Source: Maritimibacter harenae (lineage in GTDB: Bacteria > Pseudomonadota > Alphaproteobacteria > Rhodobacterales > Rhodobacteraceae). From it: 64,000 nucleotides of DNA. The notes beneath the pieces were generated by a model that had not been told where the DNA came from, did not search any database, and worked only from the letters and a program-made list of their open reading frames with translations. Below, piece by piece: positions 42,701-53,686 of this stretch. Made by a program: the position numbers and the translations under genes. The DNA is taken from contig NZ_WTUX01000019.1 in the NCBI RefSeq assembly GCF_009882975.1, positions 365,263 to 429,262 of the forward strand, written 5' to 3'. Every line of letters begins with the position of its first letter. Position 1 is the stretch's first letter.

Positions 42701-44932
42701 ATGGCGGATCGGCTGATCGGACGGATGGCAAAGGGGGCGGCGCGGCGCGTCGGGTCGAGCCGCGTGCTGGGCCTTGCGCTGCTTGTCGCGTTGCTCGCAT
42801 TGCGTGTGGCCGATCCCGGTCCCGTGGCCGCCCTGCGCTCGGCCGCGTTCGATTTGTACCAGCAGATCCAGCCGCGCAGTTATGCCCGGCAGCCGGTCGC
42901 CATCGTCGACCTGGACGACGCGAGCATCGAGGAGCTGGGCCAGTGGCCCTGGCCGCGCGACCGGATGGCCGAGCTCGTCACCAAGATCACCGCGGACGGA
43001 GCGGCGGCGATCGCCTTCGACGTGATCTTCTCCGAGCCCGACCGCCTTTCCCCGGCCCGTGTCGCCGAGCGTGATGGCATCCCGGTGGACCTGCGCGATG
43101 CGCTCAAGGACCTGCCGGACAACGACGCGCTGTTCGCGCGCGCCATCTCGCGGTCGCGGGTGGTGACGGGGCAGACCAGCGTGCGGCTCGCGGGGGACCG
43201 GGGCGTGTCCTCGGACGTGCGCGAGGTGCCGCATGCCTTTCTCGGCGAAGATCCGACGCCGTTCTTGCAGAAATACCCGCGCCTGCTTCAGAACCTCCCC
43301 GTGATCGAGGATGCCGCGATGGGGCATGGCGTGTTCTCGACCCGGCCGGACCCCGACGGCATCTACCGGCGCGCGCCGCTCGTCCTCATGGTCGAGGACC
43401 GGGTGCGGCTGGGGCTCGCCCCCGAATTGCTGCGCGTGGCGACGGGGGGCGATGCCTTCGCCGTGCGCACGAACGCCGCCGGGATCGAGGGCGTGGTGGT
43501 GGCGCGGCAGCTGGTGCCGACCGCCGGGGACGGGACGGTCTGGCCCTATCTCACCCCGTCGCGGGCCGACCGCTATGTCTCGGCCGCCGATATCCTGACC
43601 GGGCGCATGCCTGAGGGGCGGCTGCGCGGCCATCTCGTGCTGGTGGGCACCTCCGCCATCGGGCTCGAGGATTTCCGGCCCACGCCGCTGGGCGTCTCGA
43701 TGGCCGGGGTCGAGATCCACGCGCAGATTCTCGAGAACATCCTCGCGGGCAGTCTCCTGGAGCGTCCCAATACCGCCATCGCGGTCGAATTGGTGATCAC
43801 CGCGCTTCTCGGGCTGATCATCATCATCCTGGTGCCCGCTTTCCGGGCGACCTTCGTCATGATCCTCGCCGTCGTGGTTATGGCGGGTTACGCGGGCGGG
43901 TCGTGGTATGCTTTCGCGGCGCAGCGCACGCTGCTCGACCCGACCTTCCCGATCCTGGCCGCCGTGCTGACGCTGATGTTGATGGCGAGCCTCAACTACC
44001 TGCGCGAAGAACGGATGCGGCGCCAGATCCGGTCGGCCTTCGGGCAATACGTCTCGCCCGATCTCGTCGACCAGCTGTCCGACAACCCCGACGCGCTGAC
44101 GCTGGGGGGCGAGCGGCGGGAGCTCACGCTGCTCTTCTCCGACGTGCGCGGCTTCACCACCATCGCCGAAAGCTACCGCGACGATCCCGAGGGGCTCACG
44201 CTCCTGATGAACCGGTTCCTCACGGCGCTGTCGAACGCGATCCTCGACGAGCGCGGGACGATCGACAAGTTCATGGGCGACGCAGTGATGGCGTTCTGGA
44301 ATGCCCCGTTGGACACGCCCGACCATCCCGCCGCGGCCTGCCGGGCGGCGCTGGCGATGTACGATCGGGTCCGCGAGATCAACGACGAGCGCCGCGCAGA
44401 GGAGGGGGACGGCGTGCTCCTGATCGACGTGGGCATCGGCCTGTCCACGGGGGCCTGCACCGTGGGCAACATGGGGTCCGACACGCGCTTCGACTACACC
44501 GCGCTGGGCGACACGGTGAACCTTGCCTCCCGGCTCGAAGGGCTGTCGAAGAATTACGGGCTGGGCATCATCGCGGACGACAGCGTGCACACGCAGGTGG
44601 GCGGTGACTTCGCGATGATCGAGCTCGACCGCGTGCGGGTGAAGGGCAAGCTGCTGCCGGTCACGATCTACGCGCTCATGGGCGACCGCGCGATGTGCGA
44701 CAGGCCCGCATGGGCGGCCCTGGCGGACGCCAATGCCGAGATGCGCGCGGCCTACGACGTCAAGGACTGGGAGGGGGGCGAGGCAGCGCTGGAGCGGCTG
44801 GAGCAGGCCGGCGATGAGCTGGGACAGGACATGTCGGGCTACGCGGCGCTCTACCGTGAACGGATCGCCGGCTTCCGTAACGCGCCGCCGCCCGAGGGCT
44901 GGGATGGCGTGTTCATCGCGGCGAGCAAGTAG
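42701..44932 (+). CDS. CHASE2-domain class III adenylate cyclase
   Basis: 743 residues. An N-terminal helix (about 21-36) leads to an extracytoplasmic CHASE2 sensor (about 45-350). Three transmembrane helices (about 360-435) and a cytosolic class III cyclase domain (about 470-670) follow. The two metal-binding Asp are in FSDVRGF and FMGDAVMAF. The Lys of IDKFMGD and Thr of DYTALGDTVN mark ATP over GTP specificity, and the transition-state Asn/Arg are in DTVNLASR. The product is predicted to be cAMP. ATG at 42701 follows GGGGAC; a TTG at 42647 is less likely. Divergent from the FecR-VWA-RTX gene, 190 bp apart. Confidence 0.92.
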   Translation: MADRLIGRMAKGAARRVGSSRVLGLALLVALLALRVADPGPVAALRSAAFDLYQQIQPRSYARQPVAIVDLDDASIEELGQWPWPRDRMAELVTKITADGAAAIAFDVIFSEPDRLSPARVAERDGIPVDLRDALKDLPDNDALFARAISRSRVVTGQTSVRLAGDRGVSSDVREVPHAFLGEDPTPFLQKYPRLLQNLPVIEDAAMGHGVFSTRPDPDGIYRRAPLVLMVEDRVRLGLAPELLRVATGGDAFAVRTNAAGIEGVVVARQLVPTAGDGTVWPYLTPSRADRYVSAADILTGRMPEGRLRGHLVLVGTSAIGLEDFRPTPLGVSMAGVEIHAQILENILAGSLLERPNTAIAVELVITALLGLIIIILVPAFRATFVMILAVVVMAGYAGGSWYAFAAQRTLLDPTFPILAAVLTLMLMASLNYLREERMRRQIRSAFGQYVSPDLVDQLSDNPDALTLGGERRELTLLFSDVRGFTTIAESYRDDPEGLTLLMNRFLTALSNAILDERGTIDKFMGDAVMAFWNAPLDTPDHPAAACRAALAMYDRVREINDERRAEEGDGVLLIDVGIGLSTGACTVGNMGSDTRFDYTALGDTVNLASRLEGLSKNYGLGIIADDSVHTQVGGDFAMIELDRVRVKGKLLPVTIYALMGDRAMCDRPAWAALADANAEMRAAYDVKDWEGGEAALERLEQAGDELGQDMSGYAALYRERIAGFRNAPPPEGWDGVFIAASK

Positions 44933-44934
44933 CC

Positions 44935-44968
44935 AGGAAAAACGGCGGCCCCGGGGGGCCGCCGCATC
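44935..44968 (-). terminator. Terminator of katG (GC-rich stem, U-tract on minus strand)
   Basis: CGGCGGCCCC (44943-44952) pairs with 44955-44964. On the minus strand it is followed by TTTTTCC, giving a classic Rho-independent terminator for katG. It also lies just after the cyclase stop on the plus strand, where the U-tract is weaker. Confidence 0.8.
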
Positions 44969-44988
44969 GTTTCAGGTATCCGATCGGA

Positions 44989-47217
<2,229 letters not shown>

Positions 47218-47321
47218 TCAAAGGCCGGGCGGCCGCCCCGGTCCCCTGTCTGGAATCGTTCTAGCACAGAAGGCTCATTCCAATAAGTTGCGTTTTCTGA
47301 TCGGGGCGATAATTTGGGGTT

Positions 47322-48230
47322 ATGACAAACATCACCCTCAAACAACTCCGCTACTTCGACGCGCTCGCCCGTCACGGCCATTTCGGACGCGCCGCCGATG
47401 CCTGCGCAATTTCTCAGCCCGCGATCTCGATGCGGATCAAGGAGCTCGAGGAAGAGCTGGGCACGCCGTTGGTGGAGCGCGGGGCACGCCAGGTGCGGCT
47501 CACTGCTTTTGGCGAGGATTTCGTGACGAAGGCGCGCGAGATCCTGCGCGCGGTGGACGAGCTGGGCGATCTTGCCCGTGCGTCGCAGGGGCGGATCGCG
47601 GGCCGGCTCAGGATCGGGGTGATCCCCACCATCGCGCCCTACCTGCTGCCCCGGATCGTCGGGCGGCTGTCCGCGCTTCATGCCGGGCTCGACATCCACG
47701 TGCGGGAGTCGCTGACCTCGAAACTGCTGACCGAGCTGCACGACGGCAAGCTCGACACCGCCATCGTGGCGCTGCCGGTGTCGGAGCCGGCGTTGACCGA
47801 GGTGGCGCTCTTCGACGAATCCTTCGTTCTGGTGCGCCCGGGCGCGGACCGGGACAAGCCGGTGCCGGACCGCGACGGGCTGCGTGAGATGCGGTTGCTC
47901 CTGCTGGAAGAGGGGCATTGCTTCCGCGACCAGGCCTTGTCCTTCTGCAACATCCAGTCGGCCATGCCGCGCGAAACGTTGGACGGAAGTTCACTTTCCA
48001 CGCTTGTGCAGATGGTCGGCTCCGGCATCGGCGTGACCCTGATCCCCGAAATGGCGGTGCCGGTGGAGACCCGGGCCACGGACGTGGACATCGCCCGTTT
48101 CGGCGCGCCGGAGCCCAAGCGCACGATCGGCATGATCTGGCGCAAGTCGTCGCCCCTTGCCCCGCAGCTGCGCGAGATCTCCGAGGTGGTGCGCGATGTG
48201 GCGCGGCTGGCGCGCACGGTCGCGGCCTGA
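47322..48230 (+). CDS. oxyR: Hydrogen peroxide-sensing LysR-type regulator OxyR
   Basis: 302 residues. An N-terminal LysR helix-turn-helix (FGRAADACAISQPAISMRIKE region, residues 21-42) is followed by the regulatory domain. The redox pair Cys200 and Cys209 in GHCFRDQALSFC matches the disulfide-forming cysteines of E. coli OxyR in motif and spacing. Oxidation by peroxide activates transcription of genes such as the divergent katG. The 143-bp intergenic region is the expected operator; I could not define a convincing OxyR site by eye. Confidence 0.95.
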   Translation: MTNITLKQLRYFDALARHGHFGRAADACAISQPAISMRIKELEEELGTPLVERGARQVRLTAFGEDFVTKAREILRAVDELGDLARASQGRIAGRLRIGVIPTIAPYLLPRIVGRLSALHAGLDIHVRESLTSKLLTELHDGKLDTAIVALPVSEPALTEVALFDESFVLVRPGADRDKPVPDRDGLREMRLLLLEEGHCFRDQALSFCNIQSAMPRETLDGSSLSTLVQMVGSGIGVTLIPEMAVPVETRATDVDIARFGAPEPKRTIGMIWRKSSPLAPQLREISEVVRDVARLARTVAA

Positions 48231-48451
48231 GCCCAGCCGGACAGCCGGAAGGGCGGCTTCAGCGTGCCGTGGAAGCCGTACTTGCGCAGCGTGCGGGTGA
48301 TCTCGTCCACCGGGCGCGGCAGACCCGGAACCCTCGGGTGAGGGCGCGAAATGCCGCTCAGCGGAGACCAGCCCAGCCCATCGGCCGTGAACCGGGCGAA
48401 AGGCCCGTCTTCGGGGGCGTAACTGGCGGCGTATCTGCGGAAATTCTTCAT
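48231..48451 (-). pseudogene. Truncated DUF1045 protein (5' part only)
   Basis: The minus-strand frame from the ATG at 48451 reads MKNFRRYAASYAPEDGPFAR, then DEITRTLRKYGFHGTLKPPF and RLSGW. This is the start of DUF1045, a 2H-phosphoesterase-like family often tied to phosphonate metabolism, including its first H-x-T motif (HGT). After about 73 residues similarity ends exactly at the 3' end of the convergent oxyR gene; the rest, including the second H-x-T motif, is missing. The open frame continues antisense through oxyR but is not homologous. Confidence 0.75.
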
Positions 48452-48823
48452 GATTCGTGCCCGGTTGGGCCGCACGGCGATCGCGCGACAAACCCATATG
48501 TGGTGACAGTGGCGCGCAGGACACGCAAAACATGGGGGTGATCCGGGGAAAACCGGCCGGGTCCGGCTTCTGGCGCATTGAAAAACCACGGCTTTTCCCG
48601 GCCTCGCGCGCTTCGGGCCGCAGAACCCGACCGCTTCGGGCTGCCGCGCGACGCCGGGCAGGCCAATTGCCAACTCCGGCTTTTCCTGCCACACAGTTTG
48701 CGTGGTGTCCGGGGGGATGGTCATGGGAAGATCGAGGCGCAGTCCTGAGCCGTGCCGATCACGCCGTGGCGCGCCGGGCCAAGCACGCGAATCGAGAGAG
48801 TCCAACATCAAACGGATCGCCGC
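48452..48823. other. Intergenic stretch without a recognisable gene
   Basis: 372 bp between the DUF1045 remnant and the Wza-like gene. No ORF with family similarity, tRNA or clear terminator was seen. It probably holds the promoter and leader of the Wza-like gene. The GC-rich open frames across it have no matching features. Confidence 0.5.
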
Positions 48824-49978
48824 ATGACCCTGGCCCGCCTTCTGCCGCTCGTCCTGACAGTTCTGCTTGGCGCCTGCACCATTCTGCCCAGCAAGGGGCC
48901 GACTGCCGCCGCGTTCAATTCACCGGAAAACCAGGCCGCCAGCGAGACCTCGGAAGGGTTCGTCGTCGTCGATCTGACGCCGCCGGTGGTCGAGCGGCTC
49001 AACGGACGGGGGCATCCCAGCTTCGGCGGGCTCTTCGGCGCCTATCGCGGTGTCGGGCAATACCGGATCGGCGTCGGCGACGCGGTCGGCGTCACGGTGT
49101 GGGAGGCGAACGGCGGTGGGCTGTTCGCCGGCGCCGGGGCGACCGCGACCGGGTCGCGGTCGGTCAACATCCCGCCGCAGGTCGTGGACCGCGACGGGGC
49201 GATCACCATTCCCTATGCCGGGCGCGTGACCGTGGCCGGTCTCGCGCTTGCCGAGGCCGAGGCGCGCATCGTCTCGGCCCTCCAGGGCAAGGCGATCGAG
49301 CCGCAGGCGGTGGTTTCGGTGGACCGCAACGTGTCGAACACCGTCACCGTGACCGGCGACGTGGTGAACGGACGGCGCATTCCGCTTACCCAGGCCGGGG
49401 ACCGCATCCTCGACGTGATCGCGGCGGCCGGCGGCGCGCGCAGCCCGACGGACGAAACCTGGGTGACGCTCACGCGCGGGGGCCGGACGCTCACTGTCGC
49501 GATGGGCACGCTGATCTCGACGCCCAAGGAAAACATCTTCGCCCGTCCCGGCGACACGATCACCGTGGTGCGCGAGGTGCAGGAATTCACCGCGCTGGGC
49601 GCGACCGGGCGCAACGCCATCGTGGACTTCTCGACCGAGGGCATCACCCTGGAGAAGGCCGTCGCCAAGGCCGGGGGCCTGATCGACGAGCTGTCGGACC
49701 CGGGCGGCGTGTTCCTCCTGCGCCGCGAGCCGGCGGAGCTGGTGCGCGCGTTCAAGCCGGAGGCCGAGCTGCCGGCCCGGCAGGGCGAGGTGAACGTGGT
49801 CTACCGCGCCGACCTGCGCGACCCCAACACGCTGTTCCTGGCCAAGCGCTTCAACGTGGAGCACGACGACATCCTCTATGTCTCCGGCGCCCCGTCGACC
49901 GAGCTGCGCAAGTTCCTGGTCCTCGTCGGGCTGGCCGCGGAAAGCGTCAATTACGGCTCGCTGATCGCCAGCCGCTGA
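48824..49978 (+). CDS. Wza-like outer-membrane polysaccharide export lipoprotein
   Basis: 384 residues with a lipoprotein signal (LLPLVLTVLLGAC, lipobox Cys near residue 19). A Poly_export (PES) domain (about 80-180, VGDAVGVTVWEANGG and RDGAITIPYAGRVTVAGL) is followed by two SLBB domains (about 185-340). OPX proteins of this type form the outer-membrane channel for capsule or exopolysaccharide. The partner Wzc-like kinase, flippase and glycosyltransferases are not in the window, and the gene is followed by a hairpin, so it is an orphan exporter gene here. Confidence 0.88.
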   Translation: MTLARLLPLVLTVLLGACTILPSKGPTAAAFNSPENQAASETSEGFVVVDLTPPVVERLNGRGHPSFGGLFGAYRGVGQYRIGVGDAVGVTVWEANGGGLFAGAGATATGSRSVNIPPQVVDRDGAITIPYAGRVTVAGLALAEAEARIVSALQGKAIEPQAVVSVDRNVSNTVTVTGDVVNGRRIPLTQAGDRILDVIAAAGGARSPTDETWVTLTRGGRTLTVAMGTLISTPKENIFARPGDTITVVREVQEFTALGATGRNAIVDFSTEGITLEKAVAKAGGLIDELSDPGGVFLLRREPAELVRAFKPEAELPARQGEVNVVYRADLRDPNTLFLAKRFNVEHDDILYVSGAPSTELRKFLVLVGLAAESVNYGSLIASR

Positions 49979-49993
49979 TCCCCACACATCCTG

Positions 49994-50024
49994 CCGGAAT
50001 TGCACGAAATCTGTGCAATTCCGG
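49994..50024 (+). terminator. Hairpin after the Wza-like gene
   Basis: Twelve-base perfect stem (CCGGAATTGCAC at 49994-50005 pairing with 50013-50024) and a seven-base loop, 15 bp after the Wza-like stop. It is followed by TGAATTT, a weak U-tract. It probably terminates or stabilises the transcript; the symmetric AT core could also be an operator for the gpsA operon. Confidence 0.55.
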
Positions 50025-50268
50025 TGAATTTCCGTGCAGGTCGCGGGAGTCCGGCGCGTCAGGCGCTCCTGCGGATGCTGCGGGGCAGCATGGCCTTGAA
50101 GCAGGGCCGGGGCGTCCTAACGTCATGTCAGGAACGTCGCGCGCCCCGTTGACCCGGGCGGATGAGGGGCCGGACGCGACAGACCGGTGAGTCCGCAAGG
50201 CTCCCTGGGCCGATCCGCCCCGCGGTCGGCCGAGCAACGACAATCCGAAAGGGCCCAGGCCCGAACAG

Positions 50269-51393
50269 ATGAAAGACAGCGAACACAAGCCGTCATCCGA
50301 TCCCTATTCCCGCGTCGCCGTGATCGGCGCCGGGTCCTGGGGCACCGCATTGGCCACCGTTCTTGCCCGCACCGGGCGCGACGTGACGCTCTGGGCGCGC
50401 CACCCGGAGCTTGCCGAAGCGATCAACCTGCGTGGCGAGAACCCCGACTACCTGCCGGGCATACCGCTCCCGCCGGGCATCCGCGCGACATCGGTGATCG
50501 GGGAGGCGCTCGCGGGCGCCGAGGCCGTGCTGATCGTCACCCCGTCCTCCACCCTGCGCGAGATCTGCACCGCCATGTCGCCGCATATCCCCGCGGGCAT
50601 CCCCGTCGCGGTCGCCTGCAAGGGGATCGAGCGGGGCACCGGGCTTCTCCTGGCCGAGGTGGTGGCGGAGATGCTGCCGGGCCATCCGGTGGGCGCCGTG
50701 TCCGGGCCGACCTTCGCCCGTGAAACCGCGCTCGACCACCCGACGGCGGCCACCGTGGCGTTCCCGTTCTCCTATGCCGACCGGTTGGAGCCGCAATCGA
50801 GCCCGGCCGCGCGGCTGGCGGTGTCGATGTCCGGTGGCGGTTTCCGCCCCTACGTCTCCGACGACCTCGTCGGCGTCGAGGTGGGCGGCGCGGTGAAGAA
50901 CGTGATCGCCATCGCCTGCGGCATGATGTCGGGCGCGGGGTTCGCGGAGAACACGCGCGCCGCGCTCATCACGCGGGGCATCGACGAGATGAAGCGCCTG
51001 GCCGAGGCGCTGGGCGGGTCGCGTGAAACCGTCACCGGTCTTGCCGGGGCGGGCGACCTGACGCTCACCTGCTCCTCCACCACGTCGCGCAACATGTCGC
51101 TGGGCACCCAGCTGGGGCAGGGGACCGACCGGGCCGATTGCTTCGACGGCAAGCCCGTCGTGGTCGAGGGCGAGGTGAACGCGGTGTCCGTCATCGACCT
51201 CGCGCGCCGGATCGGGGTGCCGATGCCGATCTGCGAAACGGTGAACGCGGTGCTGCACGAGGGGGCCGATCTCCAGGACAGCTTCAATGCCCTCTGGACC
51301 CGCCCGATCGAGGCGGAGCCGCGCGCGCTGGACATCCTGCTCGACCATCCCGCGCCCACCGCGACCCTTGGCTTCGGAGAAACGACCCGATGA
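50269..51393 (+). CDS. gpsA: NAD(P)+-dependent glycerol-3-phosphate dehydrogenase
   Basis: 374 residues. Rossmann motif GAGSWGTALA near residue 20; VACKGIERGTG, SGPTFARE and the catalytic Lys in GAVKNVIAIA follow; the C-terminal domain has TRGIDEMKRLAEALGG and GLAGAGDLTLTC. It makes sn-glycerol-3-phosphate from DHAP. The chain is longer than usual GpsA, with a short N-terminal extension and an extra tail after FNALW. It overlaps the HAD phosphatase gene by ATGA and heads an operon with ggpS, so it probably supplies G3P for glucosylglycerol synthesis rather than for lipids alone. Confidence 0.9.
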   Translation: MKDSEHKPSSDPYSRVAVIGAGSWGTALATVLARTGRDVTLWARHPELAEAINLRGENPDYLPGIPLPPGIRATSVIGEALAGAEAVLIVTPSSTLREICTAMSPHIPAGIPVAVACKGIERGTGLLLAEVVAEMLPGHPVGAVSGPTFARETALDHPTAATVAFPFSYADRLEPQSSPAARLAVSMSGGGFRPYVSDDLVGVEVGGAVKNVIAIACGMMSGAGFAENTRAALITRGIDEMKRLAEALGGSRETVTGLAGAGDLTLTCSSTTSRNMSLGTQLGQGTDRADCFDGKPVVVEGEVNAVSVIDLARRIGVPMPICETVNAVLHEGADLQDSFNALWTRPIEAEPRALDILLDHPAPTATLGFGETTR

Positions 51394-52172
51394 ATGTCGC
51401 TACGCATCCCCGCAGGCCGCTGGCCGACCGGCATTTCACGCTGGCCACAGACCTCGACGGCACGTTCCTGGGTGGGACCGAGGCCGAGCGGCGTGCGCTC
51501 TATGACTGGATCGAGGCGAACCGGGACACGGTCGGCCTGATCTTCGTCACCGGGCGCGACCCGCAGTTCATCGGCGAGATGTGCGCGGCCGGGACATTGC
51601 CGTGGCCGGAATACGTGGTCGGCGACGTGGGCACCACGATCGCCGAAGTCACCGGTGACACGATTTCCCCGATCGAGGCGCTCGAGGCGGACATCGCGAC
51701 GCGCTGGGGCGACAACGGCGACCGGGTGCGCGCGCGTCTTGAGGGCGCGCCGGGCCTGACGCTTCAGCCCACGGCGTTTCGCTACCGGATGAGCTACGAT
51801 CTCGACCCCGCCAGCTTCGATCACGCGGCCAAGGCCCATGTCGAAGAGATGGAGCTCGACTGGCTGATCTCCGACAACCGCTATTTCGACGTACTGCCCA
51901 AGGGCGTGTCGAAGGGGCCGTCGATCCGCCGGCTCGTCGACCACCTGGGCATGGATGAAAAGCGCGTGCTCGTGGCCGGCGACACGCTCAACGACCTGTC
52001 CATGCTGGAATGCGGGCTGCCCGCCGTTGCGGTGGGCAATTCCGAGCCCGACCTCGTCGCCCGCGTCGCTCATCTGCCGCAGGTGCATCACGCCACCGCG
52101 CAGGGCGCCGCCGGCATCCTGGAGGCGATCCGCGCCTTCGATCTTCACCCCGAGACCCCGCAAGGAGCCTGA
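51390..52172 (+). CDS. HAD phosphatase, probable glucosylglycerol-phosphate phosphatase
   Basis: 260 residues of the HAD superfamily with a C2 cap, in the sucrose-phosphate/mannosyl-3-phosphoglycerate phosphatase group. Motif I is ATDLDGTFLGG with Asp21 and Asp23; motif IV is VAGDTLNDLSML; the conserved Lys lies in GVSKGPS. It sits between gpsA and ggpS with overlapping or near-abutting starts, so it should dephosphorylate glucosylglycerol-3-phosphate. It is not the StpA/GgpP type known from cyanobacteria. The start forms an ATGA overlap with gpsA. Confidence 0.85.
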   Translation: MNVATHPRRPLADRHFTLATDLDGTFLGGTEAERRALYDWIEANRDTVGLIFVTGRDPQFIGEMCAAGTLPWPEYVVGDVGTTIAEVTGDTISPIEALEADIATRWGDNGDRVRARLEGAPGLTLQPTAFRYRMSYDLDPASFDHAAKAHVEEMELDWLISDNRYFDVLPKGVSKGPSIRRLVDHLGMDEKRVLVAGDTLNDLSMLECGLPAVAVGNSEPDLVARVAHLPQVHHATAQGAAGILEAIRAFDLHPETPQGA

Positions 52173-52173
52173 G

Positions 52174-53676
52174 ATGTCCTCGAACCTCGTCATCGTCTAC
52201 CACCGCCAGCCCTATACGGAGGTCGAGGTGGACGGAAAGATCGAATACCACGAGAACAAGAGCCCGAACGGGATCGTTCCGACGCTCAAGAGCTTCTTCG
52301 GCCGCTTCGACAAGGGGTCCTGGGTCGCCTGGAAGGAAGCCGAGGACCCGAACAATCCCGATTTCGAGCGGCGCATCGAGATCGACGACGATTTCGGCAC
52401 CTATGCCGTCAGCCGCCTGCCGCTGACGCGCGCGCAGGTGAAGAGCTTCTACGAGGTTTCCTCGAAAGAGGCTTTCTGGCCGATCCTTCACGGCTTCAAG
52501 GAGCGCTACAACTACGACCCGGTGGACTGGCCGACGTTCCGCGAAGTGAACTGGGCCTTCGCCGAGGCCGCCGCCGCCGAGGCCGCGCAGGGGGCCGTGG
52601 TCTGGGTCCACGACTACAACCTGTGGCTCGTGCCGGGCTACCTGCGCCAGCTGCGCCCGGACGTGAAGATCAGCTTCTTCCACCACACGCCGTTCCCCTC
52701 GGCCGACATGTTCAACGTGCTGCCGTGGCGCAAGGAGATCCTCGAAAGCCTGCTGGCCTGCGACGTGGTGGGGTTCCACATCCCGCGCTACGTGGCGAAC
52801 TTCGTCTCCGCCGCGCGCTCCATGCTCGATGTCGAGGTGACGAAGCGCCAGAAGGTGGATGACGACTTCGCCACCGGGTTCTCGGCGTTGACCGAGGTGT
52901 CGGTGCCTTCGCAGCTCGACTACAAGGGTCACAGCATCCGGGTCCAGGCCTCGCCCGTCGGGGTGGACGCGGATTACATCGAGGAGGTGGCGAGCCGCCC
53001 GGAAACCGCCGAGAAGACCGCGCAGATCCGCGCGGACCTGGGCGATCGGCGGCTGCTTCTGTCGGTCGGGCGCACGGACTACACGAAGGGCGGGATCGAC
53101 CAGCTTGAAAGCTTCGAGCGGCTGCTCGAGTCGAACCCCGACCTGCGCGGCAAGGTGCGCCTGATGCATGTCTCGGTGCCCGCCAACCAGAACATGACGG
53201 TCTACGAGAACATCCAGGCCGATCTTGAACAGATGGCGGGGCGCATCAACGGCCGCTTCGGCACGCTCGACTGGCAGCCAATCGCCCTGATCAGCCGGGC
53301 GATCCCCTTCGCCGAGCTCGTGTCCTACTACCGCGCCGCCGACGTGGCATGGATCACGCCGCTGGCCGACGGGATGAACCTCGTCGCCAAGGAGTTCTGC
53401 GCGGCGCGCGTGGACGGTGACGGGGTGCTTGTCCTGTCGGAGTTCGCGGGGGCGGCGGTCGAGATGGGCTCGGCCCTGCTCACCAACCCGTTCTCGGCGC
53501 GCTCGATGGACAGTGCCATCGAGCAGGCGCTGAACATGGAAGCGCCGGAGCGGCAGGACCGGATGCGCGCGCTGCGCGAGACGGTGCAGCGCTACGACAT
53601 CCGCTTCTGGGCCGATCACCAGATGCAGGCCCTGGGCGGCGACGCCGCGAAGGTCGTCGAAATGTCCGCGGCCTGA
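52174..53676 (+). CDS. ggpS: Glucosylglycerol-phosphate synthase
   Basis: 500 residues, GT20 family. It resembles cyanobacterial GgpS rather than trehalose-phosphate synthase OtsA: the N-terminus LVIVYHRQPY, KSPNGIVPTLKSFF, SKEAFWPILH and WVHDYNLWL all match that group, as does the C-terminal LVAKEFCAA with LSEFAGAAVE. It joins a glucosyl unit, from ADP-glucose in known GgpS, to glycerol-3-phosphate, giving the precursor of the compatible solute glucosylglycerol. AAGGAG precedes the ATG, two bases after the HAD stop. The operon therefore covers G3P supply, synthesis and dephosphorylation. Confidence 0.93.
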   Translation: MSSNLVIVYHRQPYTEVEVDGKIEYHENKSPNGIVPTLKSFFGRFDKGSWVAWKEAEDPNNPDFERRIEIDDDFGTYAVSRLPLTRAQVKSFYEVSSKEAFWPILHGFKERYNYDPVDWPTFREVNWAFAEAAAAEAAQGAVVWVHDYNLWLVPGYLRQLRPDVKISFFHHTPFPSADMFNVLPWRKEILESLLACDVVGFHIPRYVANFVSAARSMLDVEVTKRQKVDDDFATGFSALTEVSVPSQLDYKGHSIRVQASPVGVDADYIEEVASRPETAEKTAQIRADLGDRRLLLSVGRTDYTKGGIDQLESFERLLESNPDLRGKVRLMHVSVPANQNMTVYENIQADLEQMAGRINGRFGTLDWQPIALISRAIPFAELVSYYRAADVAWITPLADGMNLVAKEFCAARVDGDGVLVLSEFAGAAVEMGSALLTNPFSARSMDSAIEQALNMEAPERQDRMRALRETVQRYDIRFWADHQMQALGGDAAKVVEMSAA

Positions 53677-53686
53677 TCCTTCGGGG

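Noticed and set aside
49979-50268. Riboswitch or small RNA upstream of the gpsA operon
   Set aside because: Apart from the 12-bp hairpin no conserved architecture was recognised; a promoter/leader is the simplest reading.
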